A stretch of 64,000 bases of DNA, from positions 290,564 to 354,563 of the forward strand of contig NZ_CDDF01000017.1 of NCBI RefSeq assembly GCF_000819865.1. The letters are read 5' to 3'. The DNA is from Aeromonas eucrenophila (GTDB taxonomy: Bacteria > Pseudomonadota > Gammaproteobacteria > Enterobacterales > Aeromonadaceae). Within the stretch, counting starts at the first letter, position 1, and each line of letters opens with the position of its first letter. The notes below the pieces were generated by a model. The model was not told the origin of the DNA, did no database searches, and saw nothing but the letters and a program-made list of their open reading frames with translations. Of this stretch, positions 26,714-35,024 are shown piece by piece. Position numbers and translations under genes: made by a program.

Positions 26714-28246
26714 TCAGCCCGTCAGCTGCTTGCTGAACTCCGCCATCGACACCGGCCTGCCATAGAAGTAGCCCTGCAGGAAGGTCACATGGCGGGCCCT
26801 CAGGTAGGCGGCCTGCACCTCAGTTTCCACCCCTTCCGCCACCAGTTGCAGACCGAGCCGGGTCGCGAGATCGATGACGTTCTCAACGATGTGGCTGGAG
26901 AGCGCATCCGAGCCGATCATGCCGACGAAGCTCTTGTCTATCTTGAGAAAATCGACCTGGAAGGCTTGCAGGTAGGCGAGACTGGAGTGACCTGTGCCGA
27001 AATCGTCGATGGCGATGAAGACCCCCAACGCATGCAACTCGGCAAACAGTTGATCCGTCACCTCGTCCGCGACGATCAGCTCCCGCTCGGTCAGCTCAAG
27101 CACCAGCTTGATGGGGTTCGCCTCAAACGCCTCGATGAAGTCGCGGCAATCCTCCACCAGGCTGAGGTCGTGGCAATGGCGGGCACAGATGTTGAACGCG
27201 AAATGAAATCCGGCCGGCAGTTCATGGACCCGGCCAACAAACTGGGCGCGCACCTGCTTCATCAGCGAACGGGTCATGGGCACGATGAGCCCACTGTCCT
27301 CCGCCATGGGGATGAAGCGATCCGGCGAGATCATGCCCTGACGGGGATGCTGCCAGCGCATCAGCACCTCGCAACCGCTCCAGTGGGCGTCGTCCCCCGC
27401 CACCACGGGTTGCAGATAGGGGATGAACTCCTGATGATCCAGCGCCCGCCGCAGCTCCTGCACCGGGGAAGTGGAGCGCCCCGTCAGCCAGAAGGCGCCG
27501 CCCCCGAACAGCAGGCTCAGCAGGGGATAGAAGATGAGGCTGACCTTGGAGTAGTCCCACAGATGGGCACCATAATCGTGGTTCGAGATGGTGGTCACCA
27601 CCTTGAAGGGATACTTCTCTGACGCCTGTTCCAGATAGCCAGGGGTATCGGGGGCAAACAGCCGATCCGTGAGTCGACTGCCCCGCAACAACATCTGCGG
27701 GCCCACCACCAGCCCAAGCGGCGAGTCGCGGCTCATCATGTCCAGGATGTTGAGCAGATAGTAGCCATCCACCCCCACCAGCACGGCGTACTTGCCCACC
27801 TCCTGGCGATAGACGATGAGCGGCCTGTTCGGTGTCACCGGGTTGCCTCTCATCAGGTCGAGCTTGCCCCCGACGTAGTCGTCGAGGTCGATCTCCCCCC
27901 TGACGGGACCATAGAGGGAGGTGCAGTAGATGGTTTCCCCCTCGGTCAGATTGACGCTGCGCACATCCGGCACCGTCGCCACCTGATCCCGCAGCCCCTG
28001 CACCACCTCGAGGCAGGGCTTGCCGACGCTCCCCATCACCGCCGAAGCGGCCAGCGAGGCATTGTCCAGGGTACGCTCGAACATGCGTTTCGTATGCAGC
28101 AAATGCTGCTCCGCCTCCTGCCTCACCCCGGCCACTGCCTGCCAGACGGTAACCACGATCCCAAGCACCATGGGTAACAGGCCTGCCAGCAGGGAGAAGA
28201 CCAGGCGGCGTTGGTATTGGCGCGCCTTCAGACGATGAAACGGCAT
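26714..28246 (-). CDS. CSS-motif EAL-domain c-di-GMP phosphodiesterase
   Basis: This 510-residue inner-membrane protein has an N-terminal TM helix (about 15-35), a periplasmic CSS-type sensor domain with the Cys motif as YCTSLYG, and a second TM near residue 240. A cytoplasmic EAL domain follows with EVLMRW, NICARH, ELTERELI, DDFGTGHSSL, KIDKSF and AEGVET. In E. coli PdeB/C-type proteins the periplasmic cysteines link activity to the Dsb redox state. The active-site residues look complete, so it should hydrolyse c-di-GMP to pGpG. The ATG at 28246 fits the family start. Confidence 0.9.
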   Translation of the reverse strand: MPFHRLKARQYQRRLVFSLLAGLLPMVLGIVVTVWQAVAGVRQEAEQHLLHTKRMFERTLDNASLAASAVMGSVGKPCLEVVQGLRDQVATVPDVRSVNLTEGETIYCTSLYGPVRGEIDLDDYVGGKLDLMRGNPVTPNRPLIVYRQEVGKYAVLVGVDGYYLLNILDMMSRDSPLGLVVGPQMLLRGSRLTDRLFAPDTPGYLEQASEKYPFKVVTTISNHDYGAHLWDYSKVSLIFYPLLSLLFGGGAFWLTGRSTSPVQELRRALDHQEFIPYLQPVVAGDDAHWSGCEVLMRWQHPRQGMISPDRFIPMAEDSGLIVPMTRSLMKQVRAQFVGRVHELPAGFHFAFNICARHCHDLSLVEDCRDFIEAFEANPIKLVLELTERELIVADEVTDQLFAELHALGVFIAIDDFGTGHSSLAYLQAFQVDFLKIDKSFVGMIGSDALSSHIVENVIDLATRLGLQLVAEGVETEVQAAYLRARHVTFLQGYFYGRPVSMAEFSKQLTG

Positions 28247-28535
28247 AATTCTCCACGACTCCAGCGGTGAAAAAGCAGGCAATTTTACAGCTTGTCGCCG
28301 GCTTGGCAAGTGATGAGGGACTCAAAAGCTCGCCAGGAATTCATCGCTCCCCTTCAAACAGGCCTCCAATGCATATCTTTATCGCCAGGCTGCCGAGGGG
28401 GATCCGCGTCACGGGATCGGGCTCCCATGTTGGAACCAGTCCGAATGACAAAACAATAATACTCGCAAAAACAACCGCTTGTTCATCTGCGTTCGGCCCT
28501 CTAGAGTAGAGTCAACGTCATCGGGGAGGCAGAGC

Positions 28536-29441
28536 ATGAAGATACTGATCACGGGGGGGACCGGATTCATCGGTCGCCGTCTGGTGGCCCATCTCAAGGT
28601 ACAGCACGAGGTGATGGTACTGACCCGCCAGGGGAACCGTGCCTACGATCTGCTCGGCCACGACATCAAGCTGCTCGACAACCTGGACCGGCTGGACGAC
28701 CTCAACGATGTGGACATCGTCATCAACCTGGCTGGCGAGCCCATCGCAGCCGGACGCTGGAGCGAATCCCGCAAGCAGTTGCTGTGCAACAGCCGCTGGC
28801 TGCTGACCGAGCAGCTGGTCGATCTTATCAAGCTCTCCAGCACGCCGCCGAAACTGTTGCTCAATGCCTCCGCCATCGGTTGGTACGGCCGCCATGGAGA
28901 TGAACCGCTGGACGAGCGGTGCAATCACCCCCATGACGAATTTACCCACCGGCTCTGCCAACAGTGGGAGCAGTTGGCGCTGCAGGCCAGGAGCCCCCAG
29001 ACCCGGGTCTGCATCCTGCGCATCGGGCTGGTGCTCGGCCAAGATGGCGGGGCCCTGCCCAAGCTGCTGCCCCCCTATCGATTTGGGCTCGGTGGCCCCA
29101 TGGGCTCAGGCCGTCAGATAATGAGCTGGATCCACATTCAGGATCTGGTGCGTGCCCTCTTGTTCCTGCTGGAGCACGACGAGTGCGACGGCATCTTCAA
29201 CGGCACGGCGCCCCAGCCGGTCGACAACCGCACCTTCAGCCAGAGCCTGGCCCGCAGCCTGCGCCGGCCTCACCTGCTCTGCGTACCGGCCGGGGCGCTG
29301 CGCCTGCTGATGGGCGAGTCGGCGGATCTGCTGCTCACCGGCCAGCATGTGCTGCCCGCTCGTCTGCAGCAGGCGGGTTTCCACTTCACCTATCCCGAGT
29401 TGCCCCAAGCCCTCGACAACTTGCTGCACGCACAGCGCTGA
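28536..29441 (+). CDS. yfcH: YfcH-family NAD-dependent epimerase/dehydratase-like protein (TIGR01777)
   Basis: This 301-residue Rossmann-fold protein has the nucleotide motif GGTGFIGRRL at the N-terminus, an NLAGEPIAAGRW segment, the SAIGWYG motif characteristic of TIGR01777, and a C-terminal DUF1731-type region. The substrate is unknown. AGGCAGAGC precedes the ATG. The E. coli homologue YfcH has 297 residues, so the length is normal. Confidence 0.9.
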   Translation: MKILITGGTGFIGRRLVAHLKVQHEVMVLTRQGNRAYDLLGHDIKLLDNLDRLDDLNDVDIVINLAGEPIAAGRWSESRKQLLCNSRWLLTEQLVDLIKLSSTPPKLLLNASAIGWYGRHGDEPLDERCNHPHDEFTHRLCQQWEQLALQARSPQTRVCILRIGLVLGQDGGALPKLLPPYRFGLGGPMGSGRQIMSWIHIQDLVRALLFLLEHDECDGIFNGTAPQPVDNRTFSQSLARSLRRPHLLCVPAGALRLLMGESADLLLTGQHVLPARLQQAGFHFTYPELPQALDNLLHAQR

Positions 29442-29450
29442 GCGCCCATC

Positions 29451-29479
29451 AAAAATCCCGGCCAAGGCCGGGATTTTTT
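29451..29479. terminator. terminator after yfcH
   Basis: The stem AAAAATCCCGGCC / GGCCGGGATTTTT with an AA loop. Confidence 0.92.
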
Positions 29480-29595
29480 CATCTTCACAGACGGGCAAAC
29501 GACCGGTCCGATTAGCCGGTAGGCGCAATCTGACGCTCGCCTAGCCGGCCACCAACGCCGTTAGCCCGATGACGCCACTGCGTAGCGAATCGACT

Positions 29596-32037
29596 CTACA
29601 GCAACCCCTGCCCCAGCCCTCTGAGTCGGTCGCTCAGGGTGCCCGCCAGCAACTGGCGGCGCATGCCCTGGCCTGCCAGGGTCACCAGCAGGGCCCCCAG
29701 CAGCGGCAAGCCGGCCCAGATGGCCCAGTGGAACTGCCACTGCCCATCGAACCACCACCATTGCAGGCCGAAGGAGCAGAGCTCCACCACCATGGCGGCG
29801 CAGAGCCCCGCCAGCAGGCCGCTCGCCACCAGCTCCCAGCGCAGCATCTTCTCGAGCAGTTTGCTGCCGGCCCCCAGGGTGCGCATCAGCAGCAACTCCC
29901 GGCGCCGGGCGGCCATGCTGGCCTGGGTCTGGGTCAGCAGCACCAGCAGGGCGGCCACCGTCACCAGCCCCAGCATCAGCCCCAGCGCCCGGCTCACCTG
30001 ATCGGAGACCACAGTGAGCCTGGCGATCAGATCCTCCACGTCGATGAGGCTGACCGTGGGGTGGCGACGAATGAGCTCAACTTCGGCGCTGCGCCCCTCG
30101 GCGGGCAGACGATAGCTGCCGAGCCAGGTCTGGGAGAAGGGGGCCAGCACGTCGGCGGAGAAGATCATGTAGAAGTTCGGCCTCATGTTGTCCCACTTGA
30201 TGGATCTCAGGCTGGTCACTTTGGCCTCGAAACTGCGTCCCTCTATGGTGAAGCGCAGGGCGTCGCCCAGGGCGATGCCCAGCTGACCCGCCAGCACCTC
30301 GTCGACGGAGACCTCCCCCTTGCCGCTGAACCATTGACCCGACGTCAGCTTGTTGTCGGGGGGCAGCGCCGCCGTGGTGGTGAAGTTGAGCTCCCGGTTC
30401 ACCCCCTCCCGTGCCGCATCCTCACCCACCGCCTGACCGGCTATCTGGGTCAGGCGTCCCCGCACCATGGGGTAGAAGTCCGAGGTGACGGCACCAGCGC
30501 TGTGCAGATCGGCCAGGATCCCGGCCCGCTCCTCGTCAGTCACATTGACCAGGAAGCGATTGGGGGCGTCCGCCGGCAAGCGGGCGGAGAAGTCGTCGAG
30601 CAGGTCGACCCGCGCCGCCCACAGCAGGCCGAACAGCATCAGCGCCAGTGCGAAACCCGCCAGCTGGAACAGGCCGCTGCCGCGCTCGCGAGAGAGGTGG
30701 CTGATGGCCAGGCGCAGGGCGTGGGGGCCCTTGAGCCGACTGCCGAGGCGCAGCAACCCGGAGGCGAGCAGCGCCAGCAGCGCCATCAACAGCCCCATGC
30801 CACCGATGAGGCCGAGCGCCAGCCTAGCATCGGCGGTGAAGCCCCACACCAGGGCAAACAGGCCGAGCAGCCCGACGGGCAGCGCCAACCAGGGCGGTAT
30901 CCCCGCCTCCAGCTCACGGCGCAGCACCCGCAGCGGCGGCACCCTGAGCAGGCGCAGGAAGGGCACGAAGGCCAGCAACAGGGTGATGAAGAAGGCCATC
31001 GCCAAGCCCAAGGCGAAGGGCTGCCAGGAGGGGGGAGGCAGATCCGCTGGCAATAAATCCCCCAGCAGTTGCAGCGTCAGCCACTGCATGGCGCTTCCCG
31101 CCACCAGTCCGATCAGGGCTCCTATCAGAGTCAGGGAGGCGAGCAGCGTGCCCATCAACTGCCAGAGGGTGCGACGCGACGCGCCCAGGGTCTTGAGCAG
31201 GGCCACCATGTTGGTCTGGCGCTCGGCGAAGTGACGCACCGCTATGCCCATGGCCAGGGCTCCGAGCAACACGCCAGCGAGCGACGCTAGCCGGAAGAAG
31301 CGTTCGGCATTGGCCAGGGATTTGCCCACCTGGGAGCCCTGATCGTCCGGCTTGAGCAGCTTCTGCCCGGCCTTCAGCTTGGGCTTGAGCCAGCGCTCAT
31401 ACTCGGCTACCTGTTCGCGGGAGCCCCTGAGCAGGTAGCGCCACTCTTGACGGCTGCCCGGCAACAGGGCGCCGGTCGCCTCGACATCGGCGCTGTGGAT
31501 CAGCGCCCGGGGCGCCATCTGGAAGGGGCTGAAGCCCTGATCCGGCTCCTGGCCCAGCTCACCCGCCACAGTCAACTTGGTATTGCCGACTTCCAGCTCA
31601 TCTCCCAGCTTGGCGCCGAGCAGCTTCATCACCCGATCGGAGAGCCAGATCTCGCCGGGGGCCGGTGCCCGCTGGGGGTTAAGCTCCAGCTTGCCGTAGA
31701 AGGGGAAGTCGCTCGGCACGGCCCGGATGGAGGCCAGTTGCAGCCCATCGCCGTGAAACAGCATGCTGTTGAAGCTGACCGTGGTCTGGACCGCGAGACC
31801 CGCCTCTGCCGCCTGTTTGAGCCAGGCCTCCGGTGCCGGGGTCGCGGATCGCAGTACCCGGTCGGCGCCGATAAAGTCACGGCCGGACGCCTTGAGCCCC
31901 GCATCCAGCCGGTCTGCCACCAGCGCCACGCTCAGCACGCAAGCCACGCTCAAGGCCAGCGCCAGCACAAACCAGCGCAGCTCGCCGTTGAAACCTTCCC
32001 GCTTCAGCAGCTTGAATCCCAGTCGCCACTGATTCAT
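29596..32037 (-). CDS. ybbP: YbbP-type ABC transporter permease (FtsX/MacB superfamily)
   Basis: This 813-residue inner-membrane protein has ten predicted membrane segments: one N-terminal, groups around residues 250-440 and 465-490, and three C-terminal. Two large periplasmic domains are present. The layout matches E. coli YbbP, the permease partner of YbbA. The transported substrate is unknown; related proteins extract lipoproteins or act mechanically on the envelope. The start overlaps the ybbA stop by four bases, so the pair is translationally coupled. Confidence 0.92.
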   Translation of the reverse strand: MNQWRLGFKLLKREGFNGELRWFVLALALSVACVLSVALVADRLDAGLKASGRDFIGADRVLRSATPAPEAWLKQAAEAGLAVQTTVSFNSMLFHGDGLQLASIRAVPSDFPFYGKLELNPQRAPAPGEIWLSDRVMKLLGAKLGDELEVGNTKLTVAGELGQEPDQGFSPFQMAPRALIHSADVEATGALLPGSRQEWRYLLRGSREQVAEYERWLKPKLKAGQKLLKPDDQGSQVGKSLANAERFFRLASLAGVLLGALAMGIAVRHFAERQTNMVALLKTLGASRRTLWQLMGTLLASLTLIGALIGLVAGSAMQWLTLQLLGDLLPADLPPPSWQPFALGLAMAFFITLLLAFVPFLRLLRVPPLRVLRRELEAGIPPWLALPVGLLGLFALVWGFTADARLALGLIGGMGLLMALLALLASGLLRLGSRLKGPHALRLAISHLSRERGSGLFQLAGFALALMLFGLLWAARVDLLDDFSARLPADAPNRFLVNVTDEERAGILADLHSAGAVTSDFYPMVRGRLTQIAGQAVGEDAAREGVNRELNFTTTAALPPDNKLTSGQWFSGKGEVSVDEVLAGQLGIALGDALRFTIEGRSFEAKVTSLRSIKWDNMRPNFYMIFSADVLAPFSQTWLGSYRLPAEGRSAEVELIRRHPTVSLIDVEDLIARLTVVSDQVSRALGLMLGLVTVAALLVLLTQTQASMAARRRELLLMRTLGAGSKLLEKMLRWELVASGLLAGLCAAMVVELCSFGLQWWWFDGQWQFHWAIWAGLPLLGALLVTLAGQGMRRQLLAGTLSDRLRGLGQGLL

Positions 32038-32759
32038 GACAGCTCCCTGACACGGGGAGCCAAGGTGGCTTCAGATGCCGGTGCATCCGCCTCCAGTCGT
32101 CCCGCCGCCATCACCACCTGCCGTTGGCAGCGCTGGGCCAGTTCATGATCATGGGTCACCACCACCAGGGTAGTGTTATGTTCTCTGTTCAAGCGGAACA
32201 GCAGCTCGATCACCGTCTCCCCCGTCTTGCTGTCGAGGTTGCCGGTCGGCTCGTCCGCCAGCAGCAGGCTGGGGCGAGTCATAAAGGCCCGGGCGATGGC
32301 GACCCGCTGCTGCTCGCCGCCGGAGAGGCGCGGCGGCAGATGGTGCAACCGCTCACTCAGCCCCACCTCAGCCAGCAGCTCGCGGGCCCTGGGTTCACAG
32401 TCGGTTTCACCGCGCAGCTCCGCCGGCAGCATGACGTTCTCCAGGGCGCTCAGGGTCGGCAGCAACAGGAAGGACTGGAACACGAAGCCCACCTGCTCGG
32501 CCCGCAGCCTGGCCCGCCCCTCTTCGTCCAGTTGAGTCAGGGACTGACCGAGGATCTCGATGTCGCCACTGCTCGGCAGGTCCAGCCCGGCCAGCAGACC
32601 GAGCAGGGTCGACTTGCCGGAGCCGGAGGCACCGACCAGCGCCAGCGTCTCGCCGGTATTGACTTGCAGGTTTATCCCTTCAAGGATGGTGAGGCTTTCC
32701 TGGCCGAGGCGAACGGTTTTGCCAAGCCCTCTGACGGTGATTATGGGGGTCGAACTCAT
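32034..32759 (-). CDS. ybbA: YbbA-type ABC transporter ATP-binding protein
   Basis: This 241-residue LolD/MacB-type ATPase has Walker [11 protein letters not shown]-loop [16 protein letters not shown], signature [15 protein letters not shown], Walker [14 protein letters not shown] and an H-loop VVTHD. It powers the YbbP permease. The ATG at 32759 is followed by [13 protein letters not shown]. Upstream on the same strand the first codons of this gene recur twice with synonymous changes, inside 98-bp tandem repeats shared with tesA. Confidence 0.94.
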   Translation of the reverse strand: MSSTPIITVRGLGKTVRLGQESLTILEGINLQVNTGETLALVGASGSGKSTLLGLLAGLDLPSSGDIEILGQSLTQLDEEGRARLRAEQVGFVFQSFLLLPTLSALENVMLPAELRGETDCEPRARELLAEVGLSERLHHLPPRLSGGEQQRVAIARAFMTRPSLLLADEPTGNLDSKTGETVIELLFRLNREHNTTLVVVTHDHELAQRCQRQVVMAAGRLEADAPASEATLAPRVRELS

Positions 32760-32938
32760 GATGCGTTTCCTGTTTCCCTTGGCCCTAAATGACAATACAT
32801 AATGTTTCCTGGTTACCCAGGGCTTTACCGACAATTAATGATGGGAGTTGAACTCATGATGCGTTTCCTGTTTCCCTGGGCCCTAAATGGCAATACATAA
32901 TGTTTCCTGGTTACCCAGACCTTTACCGACAATTAATG
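32739..32938. repeat. 98-bp tandem repeats of the divergent ybbA/tesA start region
   Basis: The region holding both divergent start codons is present three times with an exact 98-bp period, with the CATG marks at 32757, 32855 and 32953. On the plus strand the first two copies start MMRFLFP and stop after 14 codons (ATGs at 32758 and 32856). The third is the real tesA start, MARFLFA. On the minus strand the first copy is the real ybbA start; the second repeats MSSTPII with only synonymous changes and stops after ten codons. The repeats also multiply any promoter located here. Confidence 0.9.
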
Positions 32939-32953
32939 ATGGGAGTTGAATCC

Positions 32954-33562
32954 ATGGCGCGTTTTCTGTTCGCCTTAAGTTGCCTGTGTTGCTGGGTGTC
33001 GTCCGTGCAGGCCCAGACCCTGCTGGTGCTGGGAGACAGCCTGAGTGCCGGCTATCAGATGCAGGCCGAGCAGAGCTGGCCTGCCCTGCTCGATCAGAAA
33101 TGGCAGCAGCAGGGGGGCACCCACAGGCTCATCAACGCCAGCATCAGCGGCGAGACGACTCAGGGCGGGCTGGCTCGCCTGCCCACCCTGCTCGAGGAGC
33201 ACAAACCGGACTGGGTGTTGATCGAACTGGGGGCCAACGATGGCCTGCGTGGCTTCGCCCCCGCCATCACCCGGGCCAATCTGGCCAAGATGGTGGCACT
33301 GACCAAGGCCAGCAAGGCGAAGACGGTGCTGACCCAGATCCAGTTGCCCCGCAACTACGGGGCCCGTTATCTGCAACAGTTCGAGCAGATCTTCCCGGAT
33401 CTCGCCAAGGCCAACGAACTGCCGCTGATGCCTTTCTTTCTGGATGATATTGCGCTGCGCCCTGAACTCATGATGAACGATGGGCTTCACCCGACGGCTG
33501 CGGCCCAGCCACAGATCCGCGACCGGGTCGCCAGCTTTATCGAGCCGCTGCTGACCCAGTGA
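32954..33562 (+). CDS. tesA: acyl-CoA thioesterase I / protease I / lysophospholipase L1
   Basis: This 202-residue periplasmic SGNH hydrolase has a cleavable signal peptide (MARFLFALSCLCCWVSSVQA). Block I is GDSLSAG with the nucleophile Ser, block III is GANDGL, and block V is DGLHPTA with Asp and His. It cleaves acyl-thioesters and lysophospholipids. The ATG has GGGAGTTG upstream. Its 5' end occurs in two more truncated copies upstream. Divergence from ybbA-ybbP matches E. coli. Confidence 0.94.
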   Translation: MARFLFALSCLCCWVSSVQAQTLLVLGDSLSAGYQMQAEQSWPALLDQKWQQQGGTHRLINASISGETTQGGLARLPTLLEEHKPDWVLIELGANDGLRGFAPAITRANLAKMVALTKASKAKTVLTQIQLPRNYGARYLQQFEQIFPDLAKANELPLMPFFLDDIALRPELMMNDGLHPTAAAQPQIRDRVASFIEPLLTQ

Positions 33563-33591
33563 TCCCGGTACTGGCCGAGCCCGCAAAAGCA

Positions 33592-33615
33592 AAACACCCG
33601 CCGAGGCGGGTGTTT
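33592..33615. terminator. terminator after tesA
   Basis: The stem AAACACCCGCC / GGCGGGTGTTT with a GA loop. Confidence 0.88.
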
Positions 33616-33630
33616 CATTATCAGCGGGTT

Positions 33631-33703
33631 CAGGCCACAAACATTCACGTTTTAGCTCCCGAGTCATAACCAGCAGGTCGGGCCGGGACTTGGCAATGCA
33701 GCG
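33631..33703 (-). pseudogene. degraded duplicate of the cheV 3' end
   Basis: About 73 bases align with the last 77 bases of cheV (33745-33821), offset by about 117 bp, at roughly two-thirds identity by eye. Read on the minus strand the copy gives RCIAKSRPDLLVMTRE against RFISKFQPDLLVGVTQE in cheV. It has no start codon of its own. It is an older, decayed example of the 3'-end duplications seen elsewhere in the window. Confidence 0.6.
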
Positions 33704-33743
33704 ATGGCGCCGTCTCTCTTAGCCATCACATAGTGCGCCAGAC

Positions 33744-34688
33744 TCAGGCCTCCAGAATTTGGCGCATCCGCTCCTGGGTCACACCTACCAGCAGATCGGG
33801 CTGGAACTTGGAGATGAAGCGGTCGCAGCCGACCTTCTTGACCATGGCCTCGTTGAAGTTGCCGCTGAGCGAGGTGTTGAGGGTGATGAAGAGATCGGAC
33901 ATGCGCGGATCGCTGCGCACCTCGTGGGTGAGCCGGTAGCCATCCATCTCCGGCATCTCGGCGTCGGTGATCATCAGCATGATCTCGTCGGTCACCTTCT
34001 TGCCTGCATCGCACCACCCCTTGAGCAGCTTGAGCGCCTGCAGGCCGTCCTGGCACTCGATCACCTCGAGCCCGAGCTGGGCGAGCGTCTCCCGCACCTG
34101 ATTGCGGGCCGTGCTGGAATCGTCGACGATCAGCACCCGGCGCCCCTGCATCTGGGGCAGGATCTCCTTGTCCAGCACCTCGGCCGAGATGCGGATGTCA
34201 TAGGTGATGATCTCGGCGAGCACCTTCTCCACGTCGATGATCTCGACGATCTGATCGACGCCCCCCTCGGGGATGCGGGTGATGGCGGTCAGGTAGTTGG
34301 AGCGGCCGGCCGAGCGCGGTGGCGGCAGTATGTCCTTCCAGGTCATGTTGACGATATGGGCCACCTGACCCACCAGGAAGCCCTGAATGGTGCGGTTGTA
34401 TTCGGTGATGATGAGGTTGGATTCGCTGTCGATGGGCATGGGCCTCATGCCGATGGCGCCGCGCAGGTTGATCACCGGAATGGAAACACCGCGAATGTTC
34501 GCCACGCCGCTGATGTTATGGTGAGCCCCCGGCATCTTGTTGAGATGGGGCAGCTTCACCACCTCCCGCACCTTGAACACGTTGATCGCAAACAGTTGCC
34601 GGGATCCCAAACGGAACATCAGCAACTCCAGACGATTCTCCCCCACCAGCTGGGTACGTTGATCCACCGAATCCAATATGCTCGCCAT
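33744..34688 (-). CDS. cheV: chemotaxis coupling protein CheV
   Basis: This 314-residue protein joins an N-terminal CheW-like domain (about 1-165, with INVFKVREVVKLP and NIRGVSIPVINL) to a C-terminal receiver domain (about 180-310). The receiver has the acidic pocket in VLIVDDSS and the phospho-acceptor Asp in MITDAEMPEMDG. It couples chemoreceptors to CheA and may act as a phosphate sink. It is transcribed alone here, away from a flagellar or chemotaxis cluster. A decayed copy of its 3' end lies just downstream. Confidence 0.95.
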   Translation of the reverse strand: MASILDSVDQRTQLVGENRLELLMFRLGSRQLFAINVFKVREVVKLPHLNKMPGAHHNISGVANIRGVSIPVINLRGAIGMRPMPIDSESNLIITEYNRTIQGFLVGQVAHIVNMTWKDILPPPRSAGRSNYLTAITRIPEGGVDQIVEIIDVEKVLAEIITYDIRISAEVLDKEILPQMQGRRVLIVDDSSTARNQVRETLAQLGLEVIECQDGLQALKLLKGWCDAGKKVTDEIMLMITDAEMPEMDGYRLTHEVRSDPRMSDLFITLNTSLSGNFNEAMVKKVGCDRFISKFQPDLLVGVTQERMRQILEA

Positions 34689-34967
34689 ATAACGCCCTTA
34701 CGTCCGTTTCCCCGCAGTCGCCCCGGTATGGGACGCCAAGATGTCAGCCCTGCGCTCTTCTGTCGGAGCGACGGGGTCCATATAGAAATAATGAAAAGGG
34801 TCGAGGAAAGATAGGATCTTGACCAAGGGGCGTGATCCTCACCCCACAGCCACATCATTGATATGGAAAATCGATCGCCATCGGCCCGACAAGAGGTTAT
34901 CGGCCAGGAGACGCAATGCTGAACAGCGGTTTTCACCTATCAATGATCAGGATTAAACGGCGCCCAT

Positions 34968-34993
34968 AAAAAAACCGGCCGCATGCGGCCGGT
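34968..34993 (-). terminator. terminator of the porin gene
   Basis: The perfect 20-bp palindrome ACCGGCCGCATGCGGCCGGT is followed by seven Ts on the minus strand, about 30 bp after the porin stop codon. Confidence 0.9.
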
Positions 34994-35024
34994 CCAAAAA
35001 TACAGTAGGCAGTCAGGGAATGAC

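Noticed and set aside
29569..31056. 495-residue open frame antisense to ybbP
   Set aside because: Gln/Pro-rich shadow of a membrane protein gene; no independent signals.
34897..34904. GCCGATAA on the minus strand as a sigma28 element for cheV
   Set aside because: It lies about 210 bp upstream of the ATG with no -35 match; an eight-base match is expected by chance once or twice in this window.
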